Positions 53,547 through 62,501 of a stretch of 64,000 nt of DNA are shown here, in pieces. The notes below the pieces were generated by a model that was not told the origin of the DNA, ran no database searches, and saw nothing but the letters and a program-made list of their open reading frames with translations. Source of the stretch: Porticoccaceae bacterium (GTDB lineage Bacteria > Pseudomonadota > Gammaproteobacteria > Pseudomonadales > Porticoccaceae); the NCBI GenBank assembly GCA_018069525.1, contig JAGPUQ010000009.1, positions 124,001 through 188,000 on the forward strand. The letters are read 5' to 3'. The translations under genes and the position numbers were made by a program. The stretch's first letter is position 1, and each line of letters starts with the position of its first letter.

Positions 53547-54437
53547 TTATTTAAAAAACCGCTGGATACTGGAGAAATCCAGATCCACGTTACTTTCATC
53601 ACTACCCGCATATAGCCCGTAAAGATTATTCGCCAATGCACCCATCGGCGTTGCGGATTTACTCGCCAGCGCGGCTTCCATGGCCAAACCTAAATCTTTT
53701 TGCATCAACTTAACCATAAAACCACCGGAATAATCGCGGCTGGCGGGCACGCCTTCCATTACGCCGGGGTAAGGATTGTATTTTTCCAGCGACCAGTTAC
53801 AGCCCGAACTCTTCAGCATAATTTCAGACAGGGTTTTGGGGTCGAGGCCGTTATCAACCCCGAGCTGTAAAGCCTCGGCGGTACCAATCATATGCACGGC
53901 GAGCAGCATATTGTTGCAGGCTTTGGCCACCTGCCCCGCGCCGCTGGGGCCGGCGTGAAAAATATTCGCACCCATGTGCTGAAGTATTTCTTTAGCGGCT
54001 TCGACATCGGTGGCTTCACCCCCACACATAAAGGCAAGCGTACCGGCTTCGGCACCGGCAACGCCGCCGGATACGGGCGCATCTATCACTCGCACTTTGC
54101 GCTTCGTAGCTTCTTCACCGATACGGCGAGAACTGGCGGCTGCAACGGTAGAGCAATCTATTAGCAATGCGCCGGGTTCGACTAAATCTAATAAACCCAC
54201 GTCGTCGATATAGAGATTTTCCGCTATCGCACCGTTGGGCAGCATTGACACCACAAAGTCGGCACCGGCGACGGCGTCTTTTTCATTAGCGGCTGCGCTA
54301 CAACCGTCTGCCACGGCTTTTTCAACCGAAGCGGGCATCAGGTCAAAAGCGCTTACCTGAAAGCCGGCTTTCACCAGGTTGGCGGCCATCGGGCCACCCA
54401 TATTACCCAAACCAAAAAATGCGACTTTCTTTGCCAT
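53547..54437 (-). CDS. mmsB: 3-hydroxyisobutyrate dehydrogenase
   Basis: This 296-residue beta-hydroxyacid dehydrogenase has GLGNMGGPMAANLVKAGF (NAD site, about residues 10-27), IDAPVSGGVAGAEAGTL (substrate motif, about 116-132) and GAGQVAKACNNMLL with the catalytic Lys (about 165-178). It oxidises 3-hydroxyisobutyrate to methylmalonate semialdehyde in valine breakdown. It is the last gene of a five-gene minus-strand operon mmsA, acyl-CoA dehydrogenase, enoyl-CoA hydratase, HIBYL-CoA hydrolase, mmsB. Confidence 0.96.
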   Translation of the reverse strand: MAKKVAFFGLGNMGGPMAANLVKAGFQVSAFDLMPASVEKAVADGCSAAANEKDAVAGADFVVSMLPNGAIAENLYIDDVGLLDLVEPGALLIDCSTVAAASSRRIGEEATKRKVRVIDAPVSGGVAGAEAGTLAFMCGGEATDVEAAKEILQHMGANIFHAGPSGAGQVAKACNNMLLAVHMIGTAEALQLGVDNGLDPKTLSEIMLKSSGCNWSLEKYNPYPGVMEGVPASRDYSGGFMVKLMQKDLGLAMEAALASKSATPMGALANNLYGLYAGSDESNVDLDFSSIQRFFK

Positions 54438-54499
54438 GATGATTGCCTGTTTGTTTTTTGTAACCAGTTTTTTTAATTAGATCTCTAACTAATTGGGAT

Positions 54500-55651
54500 T
54501 TATAAATCAGCCAAAGGATGAGCACCATCTGCCCAGGGCGAGCTTAAGTACTGCTCGCGTATCTCCGCGCTTAATTCGGCCAGGGTAGCGGGCACAAAAT
54601 TCGGCGCATTGTCTTTTTCAATAATCTGTGCCCGCACACCTTCTTGAAACACGCCGTATTTACAGCAGTTAATCGCGGCGATTAGTTCCAGTCGAAAAAC
54701 ATCGGCCAGCGGCAAATTTTTGCCAAGCTGGTGTAATTCGTAAGCGAGAAAGATTGACACCGGACAACCGCGTTGATGACTACTCACGGCACGGGACAAC
54801 CATTTGTCGTCACCGTCATAAGCAGAAATTGCCGCCGAGACCGCTTCGAGACTATCTTTGCTCGTTACGGACTCTATCCAGCCTTCGTGGGCTTGCAGTT
54901 GCGAGGCGGGCAGTTGATCCTCGTGTTGATTTTCAATTTTGGCTAGCGCAACGGCCACAAGCTCACGGTTAATAGACTCACGGTTGCTTTCCGCACTACT
55001 CACCCATTCAAGTTCTGCCAAACTATCGAGCATGGCCACTTTTTCACCGTGGGGAATAAACACATCGGCAAGACCGGTATAAATTGCATCGTTGGCGTTT
55101 ATTTGTGCGCCGGTCATGGCCAGGAATAAACCCGTATTGCCCCGCGCTTGATTCAAAAAATAGCTACCGCCGACATCGGGAAATAAACCCACGCCGATTT
55201 CGGGCATGGCGATGCGGGTGTTTTCGGTCACCACGCGGAAAGCTCCGCCCTCGAATACGCCCATACCGCCGCCCATTACAAAACCATTGCCCCAGGTAAT
55301 AATAGGCTTGGTGAAATTATGTAAACGATAGTCGAGGCGATATTCTCGCGAGAAAAAATCGGTGGCGTAGGCGTTGTAGTTTTCACCACACTCCACCATG
55401 GATTCGTACAGCATACGTATGTCGCCACCAGCGGCAAAGGCGCGATCGCCGGCGCTGTCGATCAACACCGCGACAATATTGTCGTCGGCTGCCCACTTGT
55501 CTGCCTCGGCGGCAATTAAATCCACCATTGCTAAACTGAGGGAGTTGAGCGATTTCTCTGCATTAAGTGTGGCGATGGCAATTTTTTTACTGCTGCCAAC
55601 ACAGCGCTTTTCGCTAAAGAGTACGGCTTGCTCCGAGATACTATTCGACAC
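54500..55651 (-). CDS. 3-hydroxyisobutyryl-CoA hydrolase
   Basis: This 383-residue crotonase-superfamily thioesterase releases free 3-hydroxyisobutyrate in valine degradation. The family motifs AFAAGGDIRMLYE (about residues 71-83), WGNGFVMGGGMGV and IAMPEIGVGLFPDVGGSYFLNQ are present. The C-terminal domain typical of HIBYL-CoA hydrolases extends it beyond simple hydratases. It sits 12 nt after the hydratase gene. Confidence 0.95.
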   Translation of the reverse strand: MSNSISEQAVLFSEKRCVGSSKKIAIATLNAEKSLNSLSLAMVDLIAAEADKWAADDNIVAVLIDSAGDRAFAAGGDIRMLYESMVECGENYNAYATDFFSREYRLDYRLHNFTKPIITWGNGFVMGGGMGVFEGGAFRVVTENTRIAMPEIGVGLFPDVGGSYFLNQARGNTGLFLAMTGAQINANDAIYTGLADVFIPHGEKVAMLDSLAELEWVSSAESNRESINRELVAVALAKIENQHEDQLPASQLQAHEGWIESVTSKDSLEAVSAAISAYDGDDKWLSRAVSSHQRGCPVSIFLAYELHQLGKNLPLADVFRLELIAAINCCKYGVFQEGVRAQIIEKDNAPNFVPATLAELSAEIREQYLSSPWADGAHPLADL

Positions 55652-55663
55652 GCGTATTTCCTT

Positions 55664-56440
55664 TTAACCGTTCTTCCACTCGGGAGAGCGTTTTTCAACA
55701 AAGGCGGCGACGCCTTCTTTTTGATCTTTACTGCCCCACAAGTCCATAAAGGCATCGCGCTCAAATTTAAAGCCGCTGTTCAGCGAACGTTCTCGGGCAG
55801 ACATGGTTAAGGCCTTACAAATGCGCACGGACGTCGGACTTTGCTTTTCGACTTTTTCCGCCAGCTCCAGCGCTTTTTCCAGGCCGGTACCCGTGGGCAC
55901 GACTTCCTGCACTAAACCAATCTGCTCGGCTTTGGCCGCTTTAACTCGCTCGCCCAGTAAAATCATGCGCTTGGCCCAGCCTTCGCCAATTAACCAGCTT
56001 AAATGCTGGGTGCCCAGGCCGCCGGGCAACAAGCCCACGGTGCATTCTGGCAAAGCCATTTGCGCCTGCTCTTCGGCGATACGAATATCGCAAGCTAGAG
56101 CACACTCAAGACCGCCGCCCATGGCAAAGCCGGTAATGGCGGCGATGGATACACCTTGATAATGAGTTAACGCTTCAAAGGCGGTGCCGAAGGCTTTAAT
56201 AAAATCGAAGGCATCGCCGCCGTTGTCGTGATTAAAGCGCGTTAGATCAGCACCGGCGCTAAAGAATTTTTCACTGTCGCTGGTAAGAATCAGCGAGAAA
56301 TTTTCTTTATCGGCATTTAACTCGGCCACGACCTGTTCTAGGTAAGCCAAACTTTCCGGCGTCCAGGTATTGGCGGGCGGATTGTTCATGGTCAGGATGG
56401 CGGTGTGACCGCGTTTTTCAACTTTGAGTAGTTCGCTCAT
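55664..56440 (-). CDS. Enoyl-CoA hydratase (methacrylyl-CoA step)
   Basis: This 258-residue crotonase has both catalytic Glu residues conserved, in MGGGLECALACD (about residues 106-117) and QMALPECTVG (about 127-136), and the oxyanion segment SAGADLTRF. In this operon it would hydrate methacrylyl-CoA to 3-hydroxyisobutyryl-CoA. The sequence around the start codon is a 14-bp duplication: ATGAGCRAACTAYT occurs at 56454 and 56440 on the minus strand, and the upstream copy is out of frame and runs into a stop. Confidence 0.93.
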   Translation of the reverse strand: MSELLKVEKRGHTAILTMNNPPANTWTPESLAYLEQVVAELNADKENFSLILTSDSEKFFSAGADLTRFNHDNGGDAFDFIKAFGTAFEALTHYQGVSIAAITGFAMGGGLECALACDIRIAEEQAQMALPECTVGLLPGGLGTQHLSWLIGEGWAKRMILLGERVKAAKAEQIGLVQEVVPTGTGLEKALELAEKVEKQSPTSVRICKALTMSARERSLNSGFKFERDAFMDLWGSKDQKEGVAAFVEKRSPEWKNG

Positions 56441-56460
56441 AATAGTTTGCTCATGATGAC

Positions 56461-56558
56461 TTATTAGTGAATATTTATCAGTGAAGATTGATTAGTGATG
56501 CTTTATTAATGAAAATTTAAGCGTGGCCATTTATTCGTGATAACTAACTGGTAATAAC
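56461..56558. repeat. 14-bp tandem array, seven units
   Basis: Seven contiguous 14-bp units of the type TTATTAGTGAATAT fill the gap between the acyl-CoA dehydrogenase stop (56563) and the hydratase start. The same 14-bp register continues into the duplicated ATGAGC at 56454/56440. Divergence increases towards the dehydrogenase side. Confidence 0.88.
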
Positions 56559-56562
56559 CGAG

Positions 56563-57744
56563 TTATCGAATCATTTCCGTTGCGCCTTCTTCAAGAATAC
56601 GGCGGGCAATAATCACGCGCATAATTTCGTTAGTACCTTCCAGAATTTGATGCACCCGCGTATCGCGCAAAAACCGCTCGATGGGGTATTCCCGCAAATA
56701 ACCGTAACCGCCGTGTAATTGCAGCGCTTCGTTACACACCTGAAAACCAATATCGGTGGCCAGACGTTTGGCCATGGCGCAATAAGTGCTTTTGTCCGGA
56801 TCGTCGGCATCTAGCTTACTCGCAGCGAGGCGAATCATCTGCCGTGCCGCCACTAATTCCGTCACCATGTCGGCCAACTTAAATTGCAAAGCCTGAAAAC
56901 CGGCGATGGGCTTACCGAATTGTTTACGCTCCTGCACATACTGTTGAGCGTGCTTAAGCGTGGTTTGCGCCGCACCAATGGAACAGGCGGCAATATTGAT
57001 ACGCCCACCATCGAGACCTTTCATTGCAATTTTAAAACCCTCGCCCTCTGCTCCCAGGCGATAGGCGGCCGAAACACGCACGCCTTCAAAAGTGATGGTG
57101 CGCGTAGGCTGGCTGTTCCAACCCAGCTTGGTTTCGTTTTTACCGTAGCTAATACCGGGCAAGTCTGCCGGAACGGCAAAGGCGGTAATGCCCGTCGCAC
57201 CGGAATCGATATCCCCCGTGCGGGTCATTAACACCAGTACATCGGTACTACCGGCGCCGCTAATAAACGATTTGCTACCGTCAATTATGTAATCTGCTCC
57301 ATCACTAACCGCCCGAGTGCGGATCGACGCGGCGTCGCTACCGGCATTGGCTTCGGTCAAACAATAGGAGGCGAGCTTTTCACCAGTGACTAGTTGACCA
57401 CACAATTCCCGATGTACGGTTTCCGTGCCCCAGGTACAGGCCATCCAGGTCGCCATATTATGGATGGAGATAAAAGCTGCGGTGGAACTACAGGCCCCAG
57501 CCAACTCTTCGAGAATAATGCTCGCATCCAGGCGCGACATAGCCATGCCGCCAATCGATGTACCACCCACTGATTCCGGGCTATACATACCGCAAAAACC
57601 CATCGCACCTGCGGCGGCAATCGTGTCCCGAGGAAAGAATTTTTCTTCGTCCCACTCAGCGGCATAGGGTGCCATTTCACCCTGAGCAAAGGCTCTGGCC
57701 GCATCCTGAAATGCAATTTGTTCTTCGTTGAGATTAAAGTCCAT
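56563..57744 (-). CDS. Isobutyryl-CoA-type acyl-CoA dehydrogenase
   Basis: This 393-residue FAD flavoprotein has SYCLTEANAGSDAASIRTRA (about residues 132-151), GGRINIAACSIGAAQ, and QLHGGYGYLREYPIERFLRD followed by QILEGTNEIMR with the catalytic Glu (about 374-380). It oxidises an acyl-CoA, here most likely isobutyryl-CoA to methacrylyl-CoA given its neighbours, passing electrons to ETF. It lies between mmsA and the hydratase, with repeat arrays filling the gap on each side. Confidence 0.93.
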   Translation of the reverse strand: MDFNLNEEQIAFQDAARAFAQGEMAPYAAEWDEEKFFPRDTIAAAGAMGFCGMYSPESVGGTSIGGMAMSRLDASIILEELAGACSSTAAFISIHNMATWMACTWGTETVHRELCGQLVTGEKLASYCLTEANAGSDAASIRTRAVSDGADYIIDGSKSFISGAGSTDVLVLMTRTGDIDSGATGITAFAVPADLPGISYGKNETKLGWNSQPTRTITFEGVRVSAAYRLGAEGEGFKIAMKGLDGGRINIAACSIGAAQTTLKHAQQYVQERKQFGKPIAGFQALQFKLADMVTELVAARQMIRLAASKLDADDPDKSTYCAMAKRLATDIGFQVCNEALQLHGGYGYLREYPIERFLRDTRVHQILEGTNEIMRVIIARRILEEGATEMIR

Positions 57745-57751
57745 AGCTTCC

Positions 57752-57836
57752 CGTGCTTATTTCCGAGTCGTGCCTAGTTCCGAGTCGTGCTTATTTCCGA
57801 GTCCTGCCTATTTTCAAGTCGTGCTTATTTCAAAGC
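57752..57836. repeat. 17-bp tandem array, five units, between mmsA and the dehydrogenase
   Basis: Units of CGTGCTTATTTCCGAGT start at 57752, 57769, 57786, 57803 and 57820. The array ends exactly at the base before the mmsA stop codon, and only 7 bases separate it from the dehydrogenase start. It therefore accounts for nearly the whole intercistronic gap. Confidence 0.95.
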
Positions 57837-59360
57837 TTACTTTAAATTAATGGACATATTCGGGCCGCTGACTGAATCGTCGTCAAACCAACGGGCGGTA
57901 ATGGTTTTGGTTTCGGTATAGAAGCGCACCGCCTGTTTACCGTAGGCGTGCAAGTCACCGTGAAAGGAACCGCGCCAGCCGGTAAAGGAGAAGAACGGTA
58001 GCGGCACCGGAATCGGCACATTAATACCCACCTGGCCCACCAGAATTTCGTGCTGATATTTTCGGGCAGCCCCACCGGAGGCGGTAAAGATGGAGGTACC
58101 GTTGCCACGAAAATCTTCATTAATGGCGGCAATCGCCTCGTCCAAAGTATCCATAGTCAGCAAACACAATACCGGGCCGAACACTTCGTCCTTATAGACG
58201 GCCATATCGCGAGTGACATCGGTAAAGATGGTGGGGCCAATCCAGTTGCCATCCGGATAGCCTTCCACGGTGCAATCGCTACCGTCGAGCAAGCAGGTAG
58301 CACCCTCCGTTTTGGCAGTGGCAATGGCCGCGATAATTTTTTGCTTCGCCGCAGCATTGGTTTGCGGGCCATAGGCTGCGCCCTTATCGGACCAGGCTCC
58401 AGGACGAATTTTTTCGGCGGCGGCCGCAATATCGCCCGCCCACTCAGCGGCTGCACCCACCAGAATTACATTGGGAATCGCCATGCAGCGTTGCCCTGCC
58501 GCACCAAAGGCAGAACCGATAATATTATTCACCACCTGATTCTTGTTCGCGTCCGGCATTACCACCATGTGGTTGTTAGCGCCGGTCATGCACTGCATGC
58601 GCTTGAGATTTTCCGTACCTTTGCGATAAATATGCTTACCCACGGGCACCGAACCCACAAAGGAACCCGCACAAATATCGGGATGTTCCAGTAGGTAATC
58701 CACTTGATGCGCACCACCGTGAATAATTTGCATCACGCCTTTAGGCGCGCCGGCTTCTTCAAACAATTCGACCAGGCGGGTGGGAGTCAGCGGGTCACGC
58801 TCGGAGGGCTTGAGAATAAAAGTATTGCCGCAGGCGATGGACAGCGGAAACATCCACAGGGGGATCATCGCCGGAAAGTTAAACGGGGTAATACCCATGC
58901 ACACGCCAATGGGCTGCACAAAGGAATAGGTATCGATACTGCCCGCCACATTTTCGACGGTTTCACCCATCATCAGACTGGCAACATTGGCAGCGTGCTC
59001 GACAACTTCGATACCGCGCCACACATCGCCCTTGGCATCCTCAAAGGTTTTACCCAGCTCCTGGCTGATGATTTCGGCGATTTCGTCGTGGTGTTTTTTC
59101 AGTAAGTGCTGATAGTTGAGCATAATGCGGGCGCGCTGTGGCACCGGTACTTCCTTCCAGGTCTGAAAGGTGGCTTTGGCCGAAGCGATGGCCCGATCCA
59201 TTTCGGCATCCGTGGCGGCGGGCACCTGGCTCAGTACTTCCTGAGTGGCGGGGTTAATCACCGGGGTGAACGTGGTGCTGGTGCTTTTCACCCACTCGCC
59301 ACCTATAAATAGGGGAACTGTGTCAGGGAAGGTGTTAGGGAGTGTGCTGGGGGATGCCAT
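57837..59360 (-). CDS. mmsA: Methylmalonate-semialdehyde dehydrogenase (CoA-acylating)
   Basis: This 507-residue aldehyde dehydrogenase has the MMSDH-type features [20 protein letters not shown] (about residues 160-179), [12 protein letters not shown], and the catalytic Cys in [12 protein letters not shown] (about 293-304). It converts methylmalonate semialdehyde to propionyl-CoA, the end of valine degradation. It heads the operon; about 140 nt upstream is free for a divergent promoter. No adjacent regulator (such as MmsR) is visible. Propionyl-CoA formed here could feed a carboxylase like that at 131-1678, which is not linked. Confidence 0.97.
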   Translation of the reverse strand: MASPSTLPNTFPDTVPLFIGGEWVKSTSTTFTPVINPATQEVLSQVPAATDAEMDRAIASAKATFQTWKEVPVPQRARIMLNYQHLLKKHHDEIAEIISQELGKTFEDAKGDVWRGIEVVEHAANVASLMMGETVENVAGSIDTYSFVQPIGVCMGITPFNFPAMIPLWMFPLSIACGNTFILKPSERDPLTPTRLVELFEEAGAPKGVMQIIHGGAHQVDYLLEHPDICAGSFVGSVPVGKHIYRKGTENLKRMQCMTGANNHMVVMPDANKNQVVNNIIGSAFGAAGQRCMAIPNVILVGAAAEWAGDIAAAAEKIRPGAWSDKGAAYGPQTNAAAKQKIIAAIATAKTEGATCLLDGSDCTVEGYPDGNWIGPTIFTDVTRDMAVYKDEVFGPVLCLLTMDTLDEAIAAINEDFRGNGTSIFTASGGAARKYQHEILVGQVGINVPIPVPLPFFSFTGWRGSFHGDLHAYGKQAVRFYTETKTITARWFDDDSVSGPNMSINLK

Positions 59361-59499
59361 GGAAAACCTCTGAACGGAGTTAGGTCGTGTAATCGGTCGG
59401 TGATTGTACTGAATCCACCCTCATCGTAAAAGGCGGAGATCAAGGTATCGAGGCAGTATACTGGCAGCTGCTTGAAACACGGCCTTAGAGGAGCAAATA

Positions 59500-59928
59500 A
59501 TGGATCAATCCCCAGATCAGCAGTCTCCAGATCAACAACGCGAACCTAACCTCACCAGCGTTCGCCCAAACACCAGCTTTATCGACGAATTACTCTCCGC
59601 TAAAGCGGTCTACGTGCTCTACCTGGCGGGACTAGTGACTGGCGGCCTAAGTAGTATTGTCGGTGTAGTGATTGCTTATATACAAGGTAACAACCTGGAT
59701 AGCGCGCAGGTTCAGGAATGGGAACGCAGTCATTACCAATATCAAATTCGCACATTCTGGATTGGCCTACTGTACATGGTAGTCGGCACCATTTTACTGT
59801 TCGTGTTAGTTGGCTTTTTCGTGTGGTTGTTTTGGCTGATATGGCTGGTGATACGCTGCGTAAAGGGTTTGCAACTCGCTGGGGAACACAAACCGATCCC
59901 CAACCCCACGGGGTGGTGGTTTAGCTAA
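59500..59928 (+). CDS. DUF4870-like small membrane protein
   Basis: This 142-residue protein has a hydrophilic repetitive N-terminus (MDQSPDQQSPDQQREP) and membrane segments at about residues 38-60 and 84-118, the latter possibly a hairpin. The conserved YQIRTFWIGLLY and the terminal GEHKPIPNPTGWWF match the DUF4870 style. Function is unknown. The Shine-Dalgarno is GAGGAG. Its last 8 bases overlap the end of the convergent signalling gene. Confidence 0.75.
   Translation: MDQSPDQQSPDQQREPNLTSVRPNTSFIDELLSAKAVYVLYLAGLVTGGLSSIVGVVIAYIQGNNLDSAQVQEWERSHYQYQIRTFWIGLLYMVVGTILLFVLVGFFVWLFWLIWLVIRCVKGLQLAGEHKPIPNPTGWWFS
59503..59544. repeat. In-frame 12-15 bp repeat at the DUF4870-like start
   Basis: GATCA-initiated units at 59503, 59515 and 59530 encode DQSP, DQQSP and DQQRE. 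Confidence 0.8.
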
Positions 59929-62167
59929 CTGCCGATCGGCGCAAGACAAAGGCGTCTCGATCAAATTGCTCGAGAAATGCAGGTATTTGATCGCCGGGTA
60001 TCGGATGACTAAACAGATAGCCCTGTGCCACATCGCAACCTTTGTCCTGTAAAAACTGAAGTTGTGCTTCTTCTTCAACTCCCTCGGCAATAATCGTAAA
60101 ACCTAAACTTTTGCCCATCACAATAATCGCATTGGCAATCGCGGCATCGCCCTCATTGACCCCCAGACCTTGCACAAACGAACGATCTATTTTTAGGGTG
60201 TCCACCGGGAAACGCTGCAAATACATCAGCGACGAGTAGCCCGCGCCAAAGTCGTCAATAGAAATTATCACGCCCATGGCTTTGAGCGCCTCAAGTGTGA
60301 CGATGCCCTTATCCACATCGCTCATCATCACACTTTCGGTGAGCTCCAATTCCAGGTACTTTGCCTCTAGCCCGGTTTTTTCTAATGTGGTTGCCACCAT
60401 AGTTTCCAGCTTACTACCGTAGCGAAATTGCAAACTGCTCAAGTTAACCGCCACTTTCAGGGCTGGCTGGCCCTGCTCCTGCCATTGCTTAAGCTGCGCA
60501 CAGGCCGTTTCCAGCGCCCAGGCACCAATGGTAATAATTTGACCGGTGTCTTCCGCCAGCGGAATAAACTCATCTGGGGGAATTACCCCAAACTCGAGGC
60601 TGTTCCACCGCAACAAGGCCTCCACACCGATTATTTGTCCCGTATTTAGATCAATTTGGGGCTGGTAGTCGAGGGAAAGCTCGTCTTTATCCAGAGCCCC
60701 GCGCAAACCCGACTCCATGTTGAGCCGTTCCAGAGCCCGGTCATTCATATCATCGAGGTAAAAGCGATAGGTATTTTTACCGCCGCGTTTGGCCTCGTAC
60801 ATTGCGGTATCGGCATTTTTTAACAGCTCGTCGGTATCCACACCATCATTTGGATACACGGCAATGCCGATACTCGCGCCAACATACAATTCGTGCTTAC
60901 TGGTGCCGGTTCCTGCATCAAGTAAGAATGGCTCCTCCAACATTTCATGAATGCGCTTGGCTACGATGGCAGCATCGGCTTGATCCCTTAAGCCCGATAA
61001 CAACAGGGTAAATTCATCGCCGCCCAGGCGAGCCAACATATCGGATTTACCGCTGCGAGCAGCCAGATCGCTAGAACGTAAGGCCAACACCAGGCGATCG
61101 GCAAACTGCTTTAACAGACCGTCGCCAACGTGATGCCCCATGGAATCGTTGACCCGTTTAAAGTCATCAATGTCCAGGTAAATTACCGCCAGAGGCGTAT
61201 TTGTGCGCTTATGAAAGCTAAGCAGCAGTGTCAACTCTTCCATAAACGCGGTGCGATTATGGAGCCCGGTGACCGCATCGTAAAACGCCATGCGGCGAAT
61301 GGTCTCTTCGTTGCGGCGCTGCTCGGTAAGATCTAAAACCGTACCCATGTACCAGGTGGGCTTGTTCTCTGCATTAACGGCGGAAGCTTCCCCTACATTA
61401 CGAATACACCGGATCTCCCCCTCGGCAGTAATCACTCGGTATTCAAACGACAAGGGTTTACCTTTTAAAGCCTTGCTGTCTACCTCTTCAATGAAAAGCT
61501 CTAGATCCTCTTTATGTATGACATCCATATACTTTTTCACACTCGAGGTCGCGTCGAAGGGATGCCCAACTATCTGGCTAGCTTGCTCAGAGAAATATAA
61601 TTTGTCGTTGCTTAAATCCCAATCCCAATAGCCGAGATTGGCCATTTGCTGGGCGCTGAGTAAGCGCAACTGGCTGCGTTCCAGCTCAGTAAAGGTTTTA
61701 GCGGCACGTAAAAGATAACGGATGCGCTGAACCAGAATTGTCCAATTAACCGGCTTGCTAACAAAGTCAGTTGCCTGCGCTTCATACGCCTGTTCAATGG
61801 CTTCGGCATCGTCCCGACCGGTCATCATAATGACCGGTATATTTTCGCCGCCAGGCATAGCTCTCAAGCGTCCACAGGCCTCGAAACCACCCATCTCCGG
61901 CATTTCAACGTCCAGTAGAATAAGATTCGGTTTATCTGCCTCAAATTGAGCCAGCATATCCAGGCCATTTTCGGCGAGCGATACTATAAAACCCTGCTCT
62001 TCCAGTAGGGCTTTAGCAATTTCCCGAGCAATGTGGTCGTCATCGGTAACCAGCACATGCTGTCCGAGGAGGTTCTTACCTTCCGGTTCCGGTATAGCTA
62101 CTCTAGTATTGGGCAAACTCTGTCCTTTCATTAATTTTATTATGTGGGGACAGCATCGAGGCTCCAT
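59921..62167 (-). CDS. Receiver-PAS-GGDEF-EAL signalling protein
   Basis: This 748-residue cytoplasmic protein has a receiver domain (about residues 36-150, VTDDD and phospho-Asp in ILLDVEMPEMGG), a PAS domain (about 170-285), GGDEF (about 290-455) with an intact GGDEF motif, and EAL (about 480-735) with EALLRW, ELTES, DDFGAGYSS and AEGVE. It could make and/or break cyclic di-GMP in response to phosphorylation. No kinase gene adjoins it, but a similar gene lies upstream on the same strand. The start is uncertain: ATG 62167 lies in a 9-bp array containing AAGG, ATG 62131 is possible, and the receiver begins near residue 36. Confidence 0.93.
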   Translation of the reverse strand: MEPRCCPHIIKLMKGQSLPNTRVAIPEPEGKNLLGQHVLVTDDDHIAREIAKALLEEQGFIVSLAENGLDMLAQFEADKPNLILLDVEMPEMGGFEACGRLRAMPGGENIPVIMMTGRDDAEAIEQAYEAQATDFVSKPVNWTILVQRIRYLLRAAKTFTELERSQLRLLSAQQMANLGYWDWDLSNDKLYFSEQASQIVGHPFDATSSVKKYMDVIHKEDLELFIEEVDSKALKGKPLSFEYRVITAEGEIRCIRNVGEASAVNAENKPTWYMGTVLDLTEQRRNEETIRRMAFYDAVTGLHNRTAFMEELTLLLSFHKRTNTPLAVIYLDIDDFKRVNDSMGHHVGDGLLKQFADRLVLALRSSDLAARSGKSDMLARLGGDEFTLLLSGLRDQADAAIVAKRIHEMLEEPFLLDAGTGTSKHELYVGASIGIAVYPNDGVDTDELLKNADTAMYEAKRGGKNTYRFYLDDMNDRALERLNMESGLRGALDKDELSLDYQPQIDLNTGQIIGVEALLRWNSLEFGVIPPDEFIPLAEDTGQIITIGAWALETACAQLKQWQEQGQPALKVAVNLSSLQFRYGSKLETMVATTLEKTGLEAKYLELELTESVMMSDVDKGIVTLEALKAMGVIISIDDFGAGYSSLMYLQRFPVDTLKIDRSFVQGLGVNEGDAAIANAIIVMGKSLGFTIIAEGVEEEAQLQFLQDKGCDVAQGYLFSHPIPGDQIPAFLEQFDRDAFVLRRSAVS

Positions 62168-62200
62168 GCCATTGTCAGCCTTGTTAGCCTTGTTAGCCTT
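62165..62200. repeat. 9-bp array including a start codon
   Basis: On the minus strand AAGGCTAAC, AAGGCTAAC, AAGGCTGAC and AATGGCATG are consecutive. The last unit ends in ATG 62167, and the AAGG of the others could serve as Shine-Dalgarno. Confidence 0.8.
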
Positions 62201-62501
62201 TTAGCTATCCGCCGGGATAACGCTTCGCGACAACTTCAACCGGAGGCCCCGCCGACCCTCCGTCTTCGTCACAACACCCACAGGTGTTGACGCTACCCGA
62301 AAGAGTCAATCGGATGACATTGATTATAACTGATCGCTACGAAATCGCATCTTCAGTATCGATTGACAAGATTCGATGATCGGCAAATATTGCCAACGGG
62401 GCAGTCACGAACATTGCATATATTGATACTGACTATCTCTCTATTATTATTTGCAGCAAAACAAATTACCAGACGCCGTGTTTAGGGCCGGCAGCCAAAC
62501 C
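62201..62501. other. Gap between the two signalling genes
   Basis: I see no gene or clear terminator. The stretch 62240-62310 is GC-rich with short inverted repeats (for example ACACC around CACAG), and 62330-62470 is AT-rich, suiting a promoter for the downstream gene. Confidence 0.4.

Noticed and set aside
4817-57836. Possible CRISPR arrays
   Set aside because: The repeats are 6-21 bp with no spacers, diverge progressively and differ at every site. No cas genes are present.
62220-62320. Possible cyclic-di-GMP (GEMM) riboswitch upstream of the signalling gene
   Set aside because: Strings such as GCCTCCGG and CGAAAGAGT are reminiscent, but they lie on opposite strands and the conserved core order of the GEMM fold is not present.
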